Shown in pieces: positions 53,011 through 61,494 of a stretch of 64,000 nt of DNA. Position 1 is the stretch's first letter, and every line of letters starts with the position of its first letter. The stretch covers positions 1 to 64,000 of the forward strand of contig JASGJI010000005.1 of the NCBI GenBank assembly GCA_049840815.1. The letters are read 5' to 3'. The translations under genes and the position numbers were made by a program. The notes under the pieces were generated by a model. That model saw nothing but the letters and a program-made list of their open reading frames with translations, did not search any database and was not told the DNA's origin. Source of the DNA: JASGDN01 sp049840815. Its GTDB lineage: Bacteria > Chloroflexota > Chloroflexia > Thermomicrobiales > UBA6265.

Positions 53011-53589
53011 GTGTCTGATCCCCCTACGCCGCAGGAGCCGATCGTCACCATCCGTGGCGAGCTGGTCACGCTCGGCCCGCTCGTCCGCGACCTCGTCCCC
53101 ACGCTCGCACGCTGGATGAACGACCTCTCCGGTCTCCGCACGCTCGGGCCGGCAGCGCCCCGCCCGATGACCGTCGAGCGCGAGACCCAGTGGTTCGAGG
53201 ACATCACGGGCTCCAGCGACATCGTCTTCCTGATCCGGGAGCACGCAACCGGTATCCCGATCGGGACATCCAGCCTGATGGATGTCGATTTCCGGAATCG
53301 CTCGGCCATGTTCGGCATCTATATCGGCGAGGCATCAGCGCGTGGCAGAGGCTATGGCTCCGAAACGACGCGCCTGATGCTGGACTACGCATTCAATCTG
53401 CTCGGGCTGAATTCGATCCGCCTCGGGGTCGCGGCGTTCAACCCGGCCGGGATCCGCACCTACCAGAAGGCCGGGTTCCGCGAATGCGGGCGATGGCGGG
53501 AGCACTGGTGGCACGAAGGCAGACTCTGGGACGAGATTCTGATGGACTGCCTTGCCCGCGATTTCGGGGCGGCGTCCTCGGGCCAATGA
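53011..53589 (+). CDS. GNAT N-acetyltransferase
   Basis: 192 residues. GTG start with GGAGG 9 bases upstream. RimJ/RimL-type GNAT fold: IRGELVTLGPL (about 14), TVERETQWFED (about 54), the acetyl-CoA motif EASARGRGYGSET (about 107-119), with R/Q-x-x-G-x-G/A pattern GRGYGS, then FNLLGLNSIRLGVAAFNPAGIRTYQKAGF, here split as LGLNSIRLG and NPAGIRTYQKAGF. Substrate may be a protein N-terminus, an antibiotic or a small amine. Same strand as the NYN gene. Confidence 0.93.
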   Translation: MSDPPTPQEPIVTIRGELVTLGPLVRDLVPTLARWMNDLSGLRTLGPAAPRPMTVERETQWFEDITGSSDIVFLIREHATGIPIGTSSLMDVDFRNRSAMFGIYIGEASARGRGYGSETTRLMLDYAFNLLGLNSIRLGVAAFNPAGIRTYQKAGFRECGRWREHWWHEGRLWDEILMDCLARDFGAASSGQ

Positions 53590-53662
53590 TCCGGCCTCGA
53601 TATGCGACACTGGGAGCAGCGTTGCGCGGCATGAGACGATCGACACGGGGAGGAACCAGAGC

Positions 53663-54958
53663 GTGAACGCATCGTCATCCGGCACACGAAACGGCAACGG
53701 CGCAGGCGGGCAGGAACCAGTGGCGAACGACTCCGCATCCGGCGATGTCGCGCTGCTGATCGACTATGAGAACCTGCAGATCAGCCTGAAGCGCTACTTC
53801 AAGCTGACGACGCCGAAGATGAGTCTCATCATCCAGGAGGCCCAGGAGCATGGTCGCCTCGTCCTCGCCCGCGCCTACGCGCCGTGGACCAGCCAGGACC
53901 TCGCGATCGACGCGGAGAACCTCTACCGGCAGGGGATCGACCTGATCTACGTCCCCGCCGGCAAGAACAGCGCCGATGTCCGCATTGCCGTCGATGCCGT
54001 CGAGACCAGTGCCCGCAATACCAACATCATGACCTACGTCATCGTCACGGGTGATGGCGACCTCATCCACCCGCTGAACTACCTGCGGCAGCAGGGGCGC
54101 AAGGTGGTGGTGATCGGCGTCGATGCCGCCATGAGCCGCATGCTCTCCGCCGCCGCCGATGGCGTCCTCCTCTACGAGCGTGACCTCGACCCGTCCGTCC
54201 GCCGCGAGCCGGTGCAGAAGCGCCCAGCGAGCGGGCGTTCCACCGACCGCGTCGCGGCCACGAAGCAGGACGAGGCGCCTACCGCGACGCGCCTGACGCC
54301 GCTGAAGAACTACCCCCGCGCGGACGAGGCATTCAAGCTCGTGCAGGATGTGCTCGCACGTCATGGCAACAACGAGCCGATGCTGTATCAGGAGGTCGGC
54401 CACTGGCTTGGCCAGGACCACAGCATGCGTTCGCGCGCATGGTATGGGGTGCCGTTCAGTGTCTTCATGGACGCCGCGCAGGACGCGGGATTCGTGACGC
54501 TGACGACCTCGGGCGGCAACAGCTATGCCTCCCTTCCCTCCACGTCGCAGGCGGATGACGCCGCCAATGACGACGAGGGGCCGGACGACGATCGCGAACG
54601 CGGTGGCGAGGGCAGTCCCGGTGTGCGACTGGAGTCCCTGCGCCCGGAAGAGCGCACCGCGCTCTACGATGCGCTGGAAGAACTGATCGCCACCAAGAAG
54701 CAGGGCTACGTGACCTTCAAGGCGATCCAGAAGCATCTCGTCTCGTCCAGCACGCTCCCTCGCCTCAGCGAAGAGCAGATCAAGAGCCTGCTGAATGACC
54801 TCGCCGACCGCGAGCCGCCGATCCTGCTTCGACATCAACGGAAGGGACGCGGCGGCGGCTTCACCTTCTCCGCCTTCACCCTCAACCGCGACGCCCTCCC
54901 CCACCCGGATGACAGCCAACCCGACGACGACATCGAATACGAGGTCCCGGAGTCATAG
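53663..54958 (+). CDS. NYN-domain protein with C-terminal OST-HTH/LOTUS-like regions
   Basis: 431 residues. GTG start; GGAGG is 9 bases upstream. The N-terminal NYN (PIN-like) RNase fold has DVALLIDYENLQISLKRYF (Asp near 35), GKNSADVRIAVDAVE (acidic residues near 105-115) and VIVTGDGDLIHPL (Asp pair near 128-130), the usual acidic set of LabA/Limkain-type proteins. A first helical module (about 219-300, VLARHGNNEPMLYQEVGHWLGQ) and a second one (about 335-410) resemble OST-HTH RNA-binding domains. The linker and tail are acidic. Predicted RNA-processing enzyme; partner unknown. Confidence 0.85.
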   Translation: MNASSSGTRNGNGAGGQEPVANDSASGDVALLIDYENLQISLKRYFKLTTPKMSLIIQEAQEHGRLVLARAYAPWTSQDLAIDAENLYRQGIDLIYVPAGKNSADVRIAVDAVETSARNTNIMTYVIVTGDGDLIHPLNYLRQQGRKVVVIGVDAAMSRMLSAAADGVLLYERDLDPSVRREPVQKRPASGRSTDRVAATKQDEAPTATRLTPLKNYPRADEAFKLVQDVLARHGNNEPMLYQEVGHWLGQDHSMRSRAWYGVPFSVFMDAAQDAGFVTLTTSGGNSYASLPSTSQADDAANDDEGPDDDRERGGEGSPGVRLESLRPEERTALYDALEELIATKKQGYVTFKAIQKHLVSSSTLPRLSEEQIKSLLNDLADREPPILLRHQRKGRGGGFTFSAFTLNRDALPHPDDSQPDDDIEYEVPES

Positions 54959-54972
54959 AACACCCCGCATAT

Positions 54973-55130
54973 GTCATCCCGAGCAAGCGGGTCAGCGCGA
55001 AGCCTGCACCCGGGGTGGAGCGCGTCGAGGGATCGGGTCGCATGGGGACGTCATCCACGCAATCCGGTCCCTCGACTCCGCTGCACCATGACTACCGTCA
55101 CGACGTATGAGCCGCTCCGCTCGGGATGAC
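54973..55130. mobile_element. 158-bp MITE/REP-like element with 12-bp terminal inverted repeats
   Basis: GTCATCCCGAGC at 54973-54984 and its exact complement GCTCGGGATGAC at 55119-55130. The interior has no ORF but contains a CCTCGACTCCGC and GGTGGAGCGCG pair of partly complementary GC-rich segments. Elements ending in GTCATCCCGAGC are common in environmental bacterial genomes. No transposase or target duplication was confirmed. Confidence 0.55.
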
Positions 55131-55181
55131 GGCGCGGGGGTGTTCAGGGTCGCGATAGGGCAGCCAGGCAGATGAGTAGGG

Positions 55182-55212
55182 CGATCGCTTCGAGCGTGGC
55201 TCGAAGCGATCG
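55182..55212 (-). terminator. Hairpin after the GH29 gene
   Basis: A 14-bp stem (55182-55195 with 55199-55212) and a 3-base loop, 56 bases past the fucosidase stop on the minus strand. No T-run. Confidence 0.6.
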
Positions 55213-55267
55213 TATCCCACAACGCCACTCCATCGCAGCGAGGGTCGGAAAGGACGCAGCGGGCATC

Positions 55268-56749
55268 CTACGCGACGTCGATGCGCACACTCACCGCATG
55301 CGCCGATGGCAGGTCGTCCGGCAGGGTCACGACCAGCGCCTCGGCTGTCCGCTCGAAGGCGAGCTCGACATACTTCCCGCGCTCGCCGGTCGGCAACGCG
55401 ACCTTCCGGATCGTCCCCAGCAGGTACTCCGACCCCTCGCGCAGCGTCGCGATACGCAGCGTCCGGTCCTCCGGAATCGCCAGCGCCGTCGCATAGAGAT
55501 GCGGGCGATAGATGCCGCCCTCCAGCTCCGTCTTCTGGGTGAAGCGAATGTCCTGCGCCGTGAATGCCGCCCGCTTCGTGTCCGCGAACGACCCTTCCAC
55601 CACGGCGGTCGGTCCCTCGCCGTAGATCGTCCAGGGGCGCGTGCCGTAGACCGCCTCGCCATACACCAGGAGCCAGTCTCCGATGGCGATCAGCAGGTCA
55701 CGATCCTCATCCGGAATCGTGCCGTCGGCGCGCGGACCGATGTTCAGCAATAACGCGCCGTTCTTGCTCACGATGTCGACCAGGTCGCCGATCAGGTCGC
55801 CCGCCCGCTTGTAGTCGTTGCCCTCGGTGTAGCCCCACGAATTCTTCGCGACCGCCGTATCCGTCTGCCAGAAGGCTTCACGAATCTCGGCGAGTTGCCC
55901 GCGCTCGACATCGAAGACGGCCGAACTGGTCGGCATGGCATCGTGCTTGTAGTTGATCGCCACCCCGCGCCGCCATTCCGCGCCCCGGTTGTAGTAGTAG
56001 CTCGCGAACTCCCGCAGGTACGGAGCGAAGACCGGCTGCTCGATCCACCAATCGAACCAGAAGAGCTGCGGCTCGTACTTGTCCACGATCTCGCAGCAGC
56101 GCAACAGCCAGTCTTCCAGATACGCATCGTGCGGCGGCAGGATGTCCGGCTGAGCCGGGCCGTAGAAGCCAGCGAATCGGGGATCGCGCACGTCCGAATC
56201 GAACGCCATGCCGCCATTCATGAACCACCAGTGCTCCGCCCGGTGGCTGGAGACGCCGAAGACCATCGATTCCCGCCGCACCGCCGTCGCCAGCTCCCCG
56301 ATCAGGTCGCGCTGCGGTCCCATCTTCGCCGCGCACCACTCCGTGCGGTCGGAGTCGTAGAGCGGGAAGCCATCGTGATGCTCTGCGGTGGGGACGACGA
56401 ACTGCGCACCGGCCCGCCGGAAGAGCGCTGCCCACTCGTCCGCGTCGAACCGCGACGCCGTGAACTGGGGGATGAAGTCCTTGTACCCGAACTCGGCCTG
56501 GTCGCCATAGGTCGCGCGATGATGCTCGAACTCGCGCGTGCCCTGGATATACATATTGCGGGGATACCACTCGTTGCCAAAGGCGGGCACGGAGTAGACA
56601 CCCCAGTGGATGAAGATCCCGAACTTGCCATCCAGATACCAGTTCGGCACCTGGTAGTCCTGCAAGCTCGTCCATGTCGCCGCGAATGGGCCGCGCTCGA
56701 TGGTGGCCGCGATCTCGTCCCGATAGGCGCGTGTACCCTGATCCGTCAC
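55268..56749 (-). CDS. Alpha-L-fucosidase family protein (GH29)
   Basis: 493 residues from the GTG that follows AGGAGG by 6 bases; longer in-frame starts upstream lack this. Cytoplasmic glycosidase of the GH29 type: WYLDGKFGIFIHWGVYSVPAF is split as KFGIFIHWG (about 42-50) and WYPRNMY, then EHHDGFPLY, FGVSSHRAEHW, the nucleophile Asp in FWFDWWIE (about 224), NYYKH-like INYKHDAMP, and LLLNIGPRADG near 360. It lacks a signal peptide, so intracellular fucosides are the likely substrate. The divergent C-terminal beta domain is present. Same strand as the YcaQ-like gene, 64 bases downstream. Confidence 0.9.
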   Translation of the reverse strand: MTDQGTRAYRDEIAATIERGPFAATWTSLQDYQVPNWYLDGKFGIFIHWGVYSVPAFGNEWYPRNMYIQGTREFEHHRATYGDQAEFGYKDFIPQFTASRFDADEWAALFRRAGAQFVVPTAEHHDGFPLYDSDRTEWCAAKMGPQRDLIGELATAVRRESMVFGVSSHRAEHWWFMNGGMAFDSDVRDPRFAGFYGPAQPDILPPHDAYLEDWLLRCCEIVDKYEPQLFWFDWWIEQPVFAPYLREFASYYYNRGAEWRRGVAINYKHDAMPTSSAVFDVERGQLAEIREAFWQTDTAVAKNSWGYTEGNDYKRAGDLIGDLVDIVSKNGALLLNIGPRADGTIPDEDRDLLIAIGDWLLVYGEAVYGTRPWTIYGEGPTAVVEGSFADTKRAAFTAQDIRFTQKTELEGGIYRPHLYATALAIPEDRTLRIATLREGSEYLLGTIRKVALPTGERGKYVELAFERTAEALVVTLPDDLPSAHAVSVRIDVA

Positions 56750-56813
56750 GGGAAACCTCCTGAGCATCATGGACGTCGAATCCGCCATTGACGCAACAGG
56801 AGGTGGTCCGGAA

Positions 56814-58094
56814 TCACTGGTCCCCGGTCTCGTCCGTCCCATCCGTTCCTGCCACGCCGATCAGCGGCAGTATCTCAGGGGGATTGGCGCGGAGCAACCG
56901 CCACGCATCCGGCTCCCCGCCGAGGAAGCGAAGCAGGTCCTGAATCGCCCCGGCGATCGCGCGTCCCAGCGCGGCGGTGGGACGGACATGCGGCTCCAGA
57001 TGGAGGGCCTTGATCGTCAGCACCTTCGCTTTGCGGTCGAATGAGGGGTCCAGCCGCCCCACGATCCGTCCACGGTGGAGGATTGGCAGGCTGTAGTACC
57101 CGTAGATGCGCTTCGGGGCGGGCGTGTAGACCTCGATCCGGTAGTGAAAGTCCCAGAGCGCTTCACCACGGTGCCGGTTCCAGGTGAGGTTGTCGAATGG
57201 GGAGAGGAACGTGGTGAGCGTTGGGCGCATCTGGCCCGCCCGGAGATGCTCGAGGCGTTCGAGCTGCGCGGTATCGATCCACGTCGGCCCGTCGATGCCC
57301 GGCACCTCGACCCGCTTGACGATCCCTTCCGCCTCGAACGCGGGAAGCAGCTGCTTGGCCACGGAGACCGGAAGGTGCACGGCCCCGCCGGTACGGAAGT
57401 AGTTCGCCACCCAATTCGGGGTCATGACTCCGAGGGCGCGCACCGCACGCACGGCCAATTCTCGCTGAACCTCCGCGACCGGCATGGCCTCGCCATCCCA
57501 GAAACCGGGAATGATGTGCTCCGGCAGGTCGAACACGCGCCGAAACCCGTCGCGCCGTCGCACGATGGCGTCGCCATGCGTCCACATGTACCCGAGCACC
57601 ATCCGCTCCGGTTTCTTGCCATACCAATCCCACTGGTGGGTGGTCGCCTCGTCCGGCGCATCGAAGTCGAGCGAGGTAATCGGCCCCTGATCGCGCATCA
57701 CGCCGCGCAGCCGCTCGATGGCCGCGATGCTCTCGGGCTCCATCCGCCAGGCATCCTGGGCGCGGCGCTTCTCCATGTAACCCCGGAACAGCGGCATCAG
57801 TTCGATCGGGATGATCGCGGCGGCATGCGCCCAGTACTCGGTAATCGCATGATCGGGGTCGTAGAGATCGGCGATCAGGGAGGGATCGTACGGACCCAGG
57901 CGGCTCCAGAGCACGGTCTCGTGGGAGCGGGAAATGACGCTGATCGTATCCAGCTGGACGTACCCGATCGCCCGGATCGTGGCGAGAAGATCCGCCTTCG
58001 TCGCCCGTCGGCGGAATGGGCGCCGATCCAGCCCCTGCGCGGCTACTGCGATCCAGCGCGCCTCATCACGCGACAGCGTCATCACCGAAGTCAC
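56814..58094 (-). CDS. YcaQ/AlkX-like DNA glycosylase (HTH_42 family)
   Basis: 426 residues. GTG start with AAGGGAG 6 bases upstream. Winged-helix (HTH_42) protein family that unhooks DNA crosslinks or removes bulky adducts. The catalytic motif reads YVQLDTISVISRSH with Q-x-D (QLD), the AlkX/YcaQ-type signature rather than Q-x-Q of AlkZ. Later landmarks: EYWAHAAAI near 85, a triple winged-helix core, FLSPFDNLTWNRHR near 296 and KRIYGYYSLPILHRGRIVGRLDP, split as YGYYSLPIL and GRIVGRLDP. A repair role is likely. Lies between the mannosyltransferase and GH29 genes. Confidence 0.88.
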   Translation of the reverse strand: MTSVMTLSRDEARWIAVAAQGLDRRPFRRRATKADLLATIRAIGYVQLDTISVISRSHETVLWSRLGPYDPSLIADLYDPDHAITEYWAHAAAIIPIELMPLFRGYMEKRRAQDAWRMEPESIAAIERLRGVMRDQGPITSLDFDAPDEATTHQWDWYGKKPERMVLGYMWTHGDAIVRRRDGFRRVFDLPEHIIPGFWDGEAMPVAEVQRELAVRAVRALGVMTPNWVANYFRTGGAVHLPVSVAKQLLPAFEAEGIVKRVEVPGIDGPTWIDTAQLERLEHLRAGQMRPTLTTFLSPFDNLTWNRHRGEALWDFHYRIEVYTPAPKRIYGYYSLPILHRGRIVGRLDPSFDRKAKVLTIKALHLEPHVRPTAALGRAIAGAIQDLLRFLGGEPDAWRLLRANPPEILPLIGVAGTDGTDETGDQ

Positions 58095-58188
58095 CGCGTT
58101 CTCCCTTCCCACGTCGTGCCTATGGCATTCATCCGGGGAATGCTCGCGCATGAAGAGGTCGAAAGCCGTCCGCTATTGGCGAATGCGC

Positions 58189-58956
58189 CTACCAGGGACG
58201 TCCGAGAAGCTGGCGGACACGAAGTCCCCAGACCATCAGTGCCGCTTCGATCACGACGCGACGGGAAAGCTTGGAACTCCCCGCGACGCGATCGGTGAAG
58301 GTGATCGGCACCTGCTCGACCCGGCGCCCAATGGTGATGGTGCGGAAGGTCGTCTCGATCTGGAAGCCATACCCATCGGCATGGATCGACGACAGGTCGA
58401 TTGCCTCCAGCGTGGCCGGTTTCCAGACCTTGAAGCCGCCGGTCAGGTCGCGGATCGGCACGCCGAGGATCAGCCCGGCATAGATACCGCCCGCCCGGCT
58501 GATCAGCTTGCGATACCATGGCCAGCCGTGCGTGTCGCCGCCCGCGATGTAGCGGCTCCCAAGCACCAGATCGGCGTCGGACTCGGTGGCGACCGCCACC
58601 ATCCGGGCAAGATCCGTCGGCTGATGGGAATGATCGGCGTCCATCTGCGCGATCAGCCGTGGTTGCGCAGTCCGGGCGAGGGTAAGCCCGGCCACGTACG
58701 CGCGTCCGAGCCCCTCCTTCCCTGCCCGATGGAGGAGATCGACGCGGCCGGGATAGGTCTCGGCCAGCTCCTCCGCCAGCATCCCCGTTCCGTCGGGCGA
58801 GTTGTCATCCACGATCAGCACGGCGTAGCCAGCGCCGAGGGCAATCACCTCGGTGACGATGGGCCGGAGATTGTCGATCTCGTTGTAGGTGGGAATGACG
58901 ACGAGGACATCCGGAGATGGCAGGAATTCCGGAGTTCGTGCTGGGTCGGCGCTCAC
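58189..58956 (-). CDS. Polyprenol-phosphate mannosyltransferase (DPM1/Ppm1-like GT2)
   Basis: 255 residues. Transfers mannose from GDP-mannose to polyprenyl phosphate, making the donor for membrane GT-C enzymes. GT-A fold: VVIPTYNEIDNL (about 19-30), VDDNSPDGTG near 49-58, AQMDADHSHQP (the DxD, near 103), GSRYIAGG near 132 and GGFKVWK near 172, all in the family order. It has no C-terminal membrane domain. The GTG start overlaps the response-regulator stop (GTGA), implying a two-gene unit. Possible donor supplier for the PIG-V-like enzyme at 17821-19179. Confidence 0.9.
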   Translation of the reverse strand: MSADPARTPEFLPSPDVLVVIPTYNEIDNLRPIVTEVIALGAGYAVLIVDDNSPDGTGMLAEELAETYPGRVDLLHRAGKEGLGRAYVAGLTLARTAQPRLIAQMDADHSHQPTDLARMVAVATESDADLVLGSRYIAGGDTHGWPWYRKLISRAGGIYAGLILGVPIRDLTGGFKVWKPATLEAIDLSSIHADGYGFQIETTFRTITIGRRVEQVPITFTDRVAGSSKLSRRVVIEAALMVWGLRVRQLLGRPW

Positions 58957-59336
58957 GAGACGGCGTCACCTCGTCCGCGCTCCAGCAGGAAGCCGACCTG
59001 CACGAGCAGCGCATCGACGTCGAACGGCTTGGAGAGCAGTGCGTCCGCCTCCAGTTCCGACGTGCGGTCGCGCAGCGTACGGCTGGCGGACATCGCGATG
59101 ATCGGCAGTTGCGCGGTCTCATCCTCCTGCCGGAGCCGGGCAATGAGCGTGCCGCCATCGACGCCGGGCAGCATGATATCCATGAGGATGAGATCGGGCT
59201 TCCAGTCGCGGGCCATCATCAGGCCCTGGGCACCATCGCGCGCGACGGCAACGGTATGCCCTTCGCCTTCCAGCACGACCTCGATCAACTGGGCGACATC
59301 ATTCTGATCTTCGACGACGAGGATGCGTGAACTCAC
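58953..59336 (-). CDS. Single-domain response regulator (CheY-like receiver)
   Basis: 127 residues. GTG start with GAAGG 10 bases upstream; an earlier ATG is out of frame. Receiver fold: VEDQNDVAQL with acidic pair near 8-10, phospho-accepting Asp in LILMDIMLPG (about 53), Ser in IIAMSAS near 83 and Lys in LLSKPFDVDAL near 105. There is no output domain, so it must signal by protein contact. Translationally coupled to the mannosyltransferase gene; no histidine kinase in the window. Confidence 0.9.
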   Translation of the reverse strand: MSSRILVVEDQNDVAQLIEVVLEGEGHTVAVARDGAQGLMMARDWKPDLILMDIMLPGVDGGTLIARLRQEDETAQLPIIAMSASRTLRDRTSELEADALLSKPFDVDALLVQVGFLLERGRGDAVS

Positions 59337-59459
59337 GACATGTGTACCTTCTCGCAAAACGCGGCTACCGCTGGGCCATGAGACCCGATTCCTGCCCTGC
59401 ACGGACAGTATAGGCGGAACCGCGTTCGTATGCGCCATTCGAGACGGACCGTCCCGCGA

Positions 59460-60803
59460 TCACCCCATGGTTGCGGGCTGCGTGTCCTCCAGATCCGCTC
59501 CAAGCGTGGCCAGCTTCGTCACGAAGTTGGCATACCCCCGGTCGATGTGATCGACGTTGGAAATCACGGTCTCCCCCGTCGCGACGAGCCCGGCCAGCAC
59601 GAGACTCACCCCGGCCCGGATATCGAGCGCAGAGACCTCGGCCCCATGAAGGGTCACGGGTCCGTGCACGATCGCCGTCGGGAAGAGGGGATTCTTCTGC
59701 GCATCCTCGCGCGGCGTCTCGACGACGGCGCCCATCCGCCGGAGCTCATTCACAACCTGCAAGCGGTTCTCATAAACGCGTTCCTGCACCACTGATTCCC
59801 CATGTGCCTGCGTCAGGAGCGGCAGCATCGTCGCCTGCTGATCGGTCGGGAAACCGGGGAAGGGCAGTGTCTGGATCTTCACTGGTCGCAGATCCCTGAC
59901 CCGCTTCACCAGCATGCGATTTGGAGCGAACCAGAGATCGGCCCCCATCTGCTCCAGCTTCTCGGTGACGGGAAGCAGATGCGGCTCCATGACCCCTTCC
60001 AACTGCACCTCGCCACCAGTGATGACCGCTGCGATAGCGAAGGTCCCCGCCTCCAGCCGATCCGGGATGCACGTCATCGATGTACCGTGCAGCTTGCCAA
60101 CGCCCTCGACCACGAGCGTCGGCGTTCCCAGACCAGAGACACGCGCTCCCATCCGGTTCAGCAGTTCGCCCAGCCAGATCACCTCCGGCTCCGCGCAGGC
60201 ATTGGCGATGACCGTCGTCCCCTGGGCAAGCGTCGCCGCCATCATGATGTTCTCGGTGCCCGTGTGCGTGGGGTAGTCGAGGTAAATCATGCGCCCGGAG
60301 AGCTGCGTAGCCCGCGCTGTCACCATCCGTCCGTCTTCGATCACTTCCGCCCCGAGACGCCGAAACCCATCAAGGTGAATGTCGATCGGGCGAGATCCGA
60401 TCTGATCGCCGCCCGGCCCGGCGAAGGAAATCTCGCCCGCGCGCGCCAGCATCGGCCCGGCCACCACCACCGAGGCCCGAGTCGCACTGAAATGCTCCTT
60501 CGGCGCCTCGGCCCGCACGATGTCGCTGGCCCGCACAGTGACGGATTCGCGGACGACATCGATCTCGACCTCCGCGCCAAACACCTTGAGCAACTCGGCC
60601 ATCGCGAAGACATCGGAGATTATCGGCATGTTGTACAGACGGACCTCATCAGCCGTGAGCAGGCAGGCCGCCATCGCCTTCAGAGCGGCATTCTTCGCGC
60701 CGCCGATCTTCACCTCACCGGAAAGGCGATTGCCCCCCCGGACTTTCAGCACCCGCTCCGGGGCGAGTTCGGTGACCTTGGACGTCTCGGCAATGGCGGA
60801 CAT
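59460..60803 (-). CDS. murA: UDP-N-acetylglucosamine 1-carboxyvinyltransferase (MurA) with Cys-to-Asp active site
   Basis: 447 residues; AGGAG is 6 bases before the ATG. First committed step of peptidoglycan synthesis, transferring enolpyruvyl from PEP. EPT fold begins with GGAKNAALKAMAACLLT (Lys near 36); the loop that normally reads PGGCxIGxRPVD is PGGDQIGSRPID, with Asp133 (codon 60405-60407) in place of Cys. RASVVVAGP near 112 and FPTDQQA near 318 are intact, and the C-terminus has the usual DHIDRGY. The same Asp substitution in some other MurA enzymes makes them fosfomycin-resistant while still active. Only one murA in the window. Confidence 0.95.
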   Translation of the reverse strand: MSAIAETSKVTELAPERVLKVRGGNRLSGEVKIGGAKNAALKAMAACLLTADEVRLYNMPIISDVFAMAELLKVFGAEVEIDVVRESVTVRASDIVRAEAPKEHFSATRASVVVAGPMLARAGEISFAGPGGDQIGSRPIDIHLDGFRRLGAEVIEDGRMVTARATQLSGRMIYLDYPTHTGTENIMMAATLAQGTTVIANACAEPEVIWLGELLNRMGARVSGLGTPTLVVEGVGKLHGTSMTCIPDRLEAGTFAIAAVITGGEVQLEGVMEPHLLPVTEKLEQMGADLWFAPNRMLVKRVRDLRPVKIQTLPFPGFPTDQQATMLPLLTQAHGESVVQERVYENRLQVVNELRRMGAVVETPREDAQKNPLFPTAIVHGPVTLHGAEVSALDIRAGVSLVLAGLVATGETVISNVDHIDRGYANFVTKLATLGADLEDTQPATMG

Positions 60804-60955
60804 GAACGCTCCTGTCGTGGTAATCGGGGAAGGGGACCGGCATCGGGCAGGACGGAGGCAAAACAGATGAGGGAATGGTCCATCCGGCGCTGATGTGTCC
60901 CGGAGAGTATAGGGGAGGTCGCCATCTGCGACCGCCAGGATCCACTCCAGCAAAC

Positions 60956-60995
60956 GAACGAAGCGCCAGCCCGTGCAGGGGCTGGCGCTTCGTTC
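60956..60995 (-). terminator. Terminator of the atp operon
   Basis: A perfect 17-bp stem (60956-60972 with 60979-60995) and a 6-base loop, 28 bases past the atpC stop on the minus strand. Separates the ATP synthase operon from murA. Confidence 0.8.
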
Positions 60996-61022
60996 ATTGG
61001 TTGCGTCTTGGTCCCCGACGGA

Positions 61023-61451
61023 TCAGGGATTGAGGCCGGTCCGGCCTCGTCGACGCTGCCCGATCCGCAAGCGGACGGCGGCGCGGCGCAGGGCCATCTC
61101 CGCCTCGGCCACGGAGACGGCATCGGCGCGATTGCGCTTTGTCTCCTCGGCGCGCGTGCGAGCAGCCTCGGCACGCTCGACGTCGATCTCGCTGGCGCGT
61201 TCCGCCGTGTCGGCCAGGATCGTCACGCGATCATGGCTGACCTCGACGAACCCGCCGAAGACGACGATCGACTCCTCCGCGCCGCCCTTCTTCACCCGAA
61301 GCTCCCCATTGGTGAGCAGCGAAATGAGCTGGGCGTGACCCGGAAGGATACCGAGCATGCCATCGATGCCAGGAACGACCGCCATATCGGCGTCCGCCAT
61401 CTGGAACACGACGCGCTCGCCCGTCACGACCTCCACATGAAGCTTGGCCAC
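61023..61451 (-). CDS. atpC: F1F0 ATP synthase epsilon subunit
   Basis: 142 residues. GTG start with AGGAGG 6 bases upstream. N-terminal beta-sandwich (MAKLHVEVVTGERVVF, GMLGILPGHAQLISLL near 31-46, VVFGGFVEVSHDRVTILAD) followed by a helical hairpin with many Arg/Ala (about 85-130) that inhibits ATP hydrolysis by contacting the beta subunit. Longer basic C-terminus (IGQRRRGRTG) than usual. Last gene of the operon. Confidence 0.95.
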   Translation of the reverse strand: MAKLHVEVVTGERVVFQMADADMAVVPGIDGMLGILPGHAQLISLLTNGELRVKKGGAEESIVVFGGFVEVSHDRVTILADTAERASEIDVERAEAARTRAEETKRNRADAVSVAEAEMALRRAAVRLRIGQRRRGRTGLNP

Positions 61452-61494
61452 AGAATGCCTCCTTGCGCCTCATCGGGCGCGGGAGAGAACCGGA

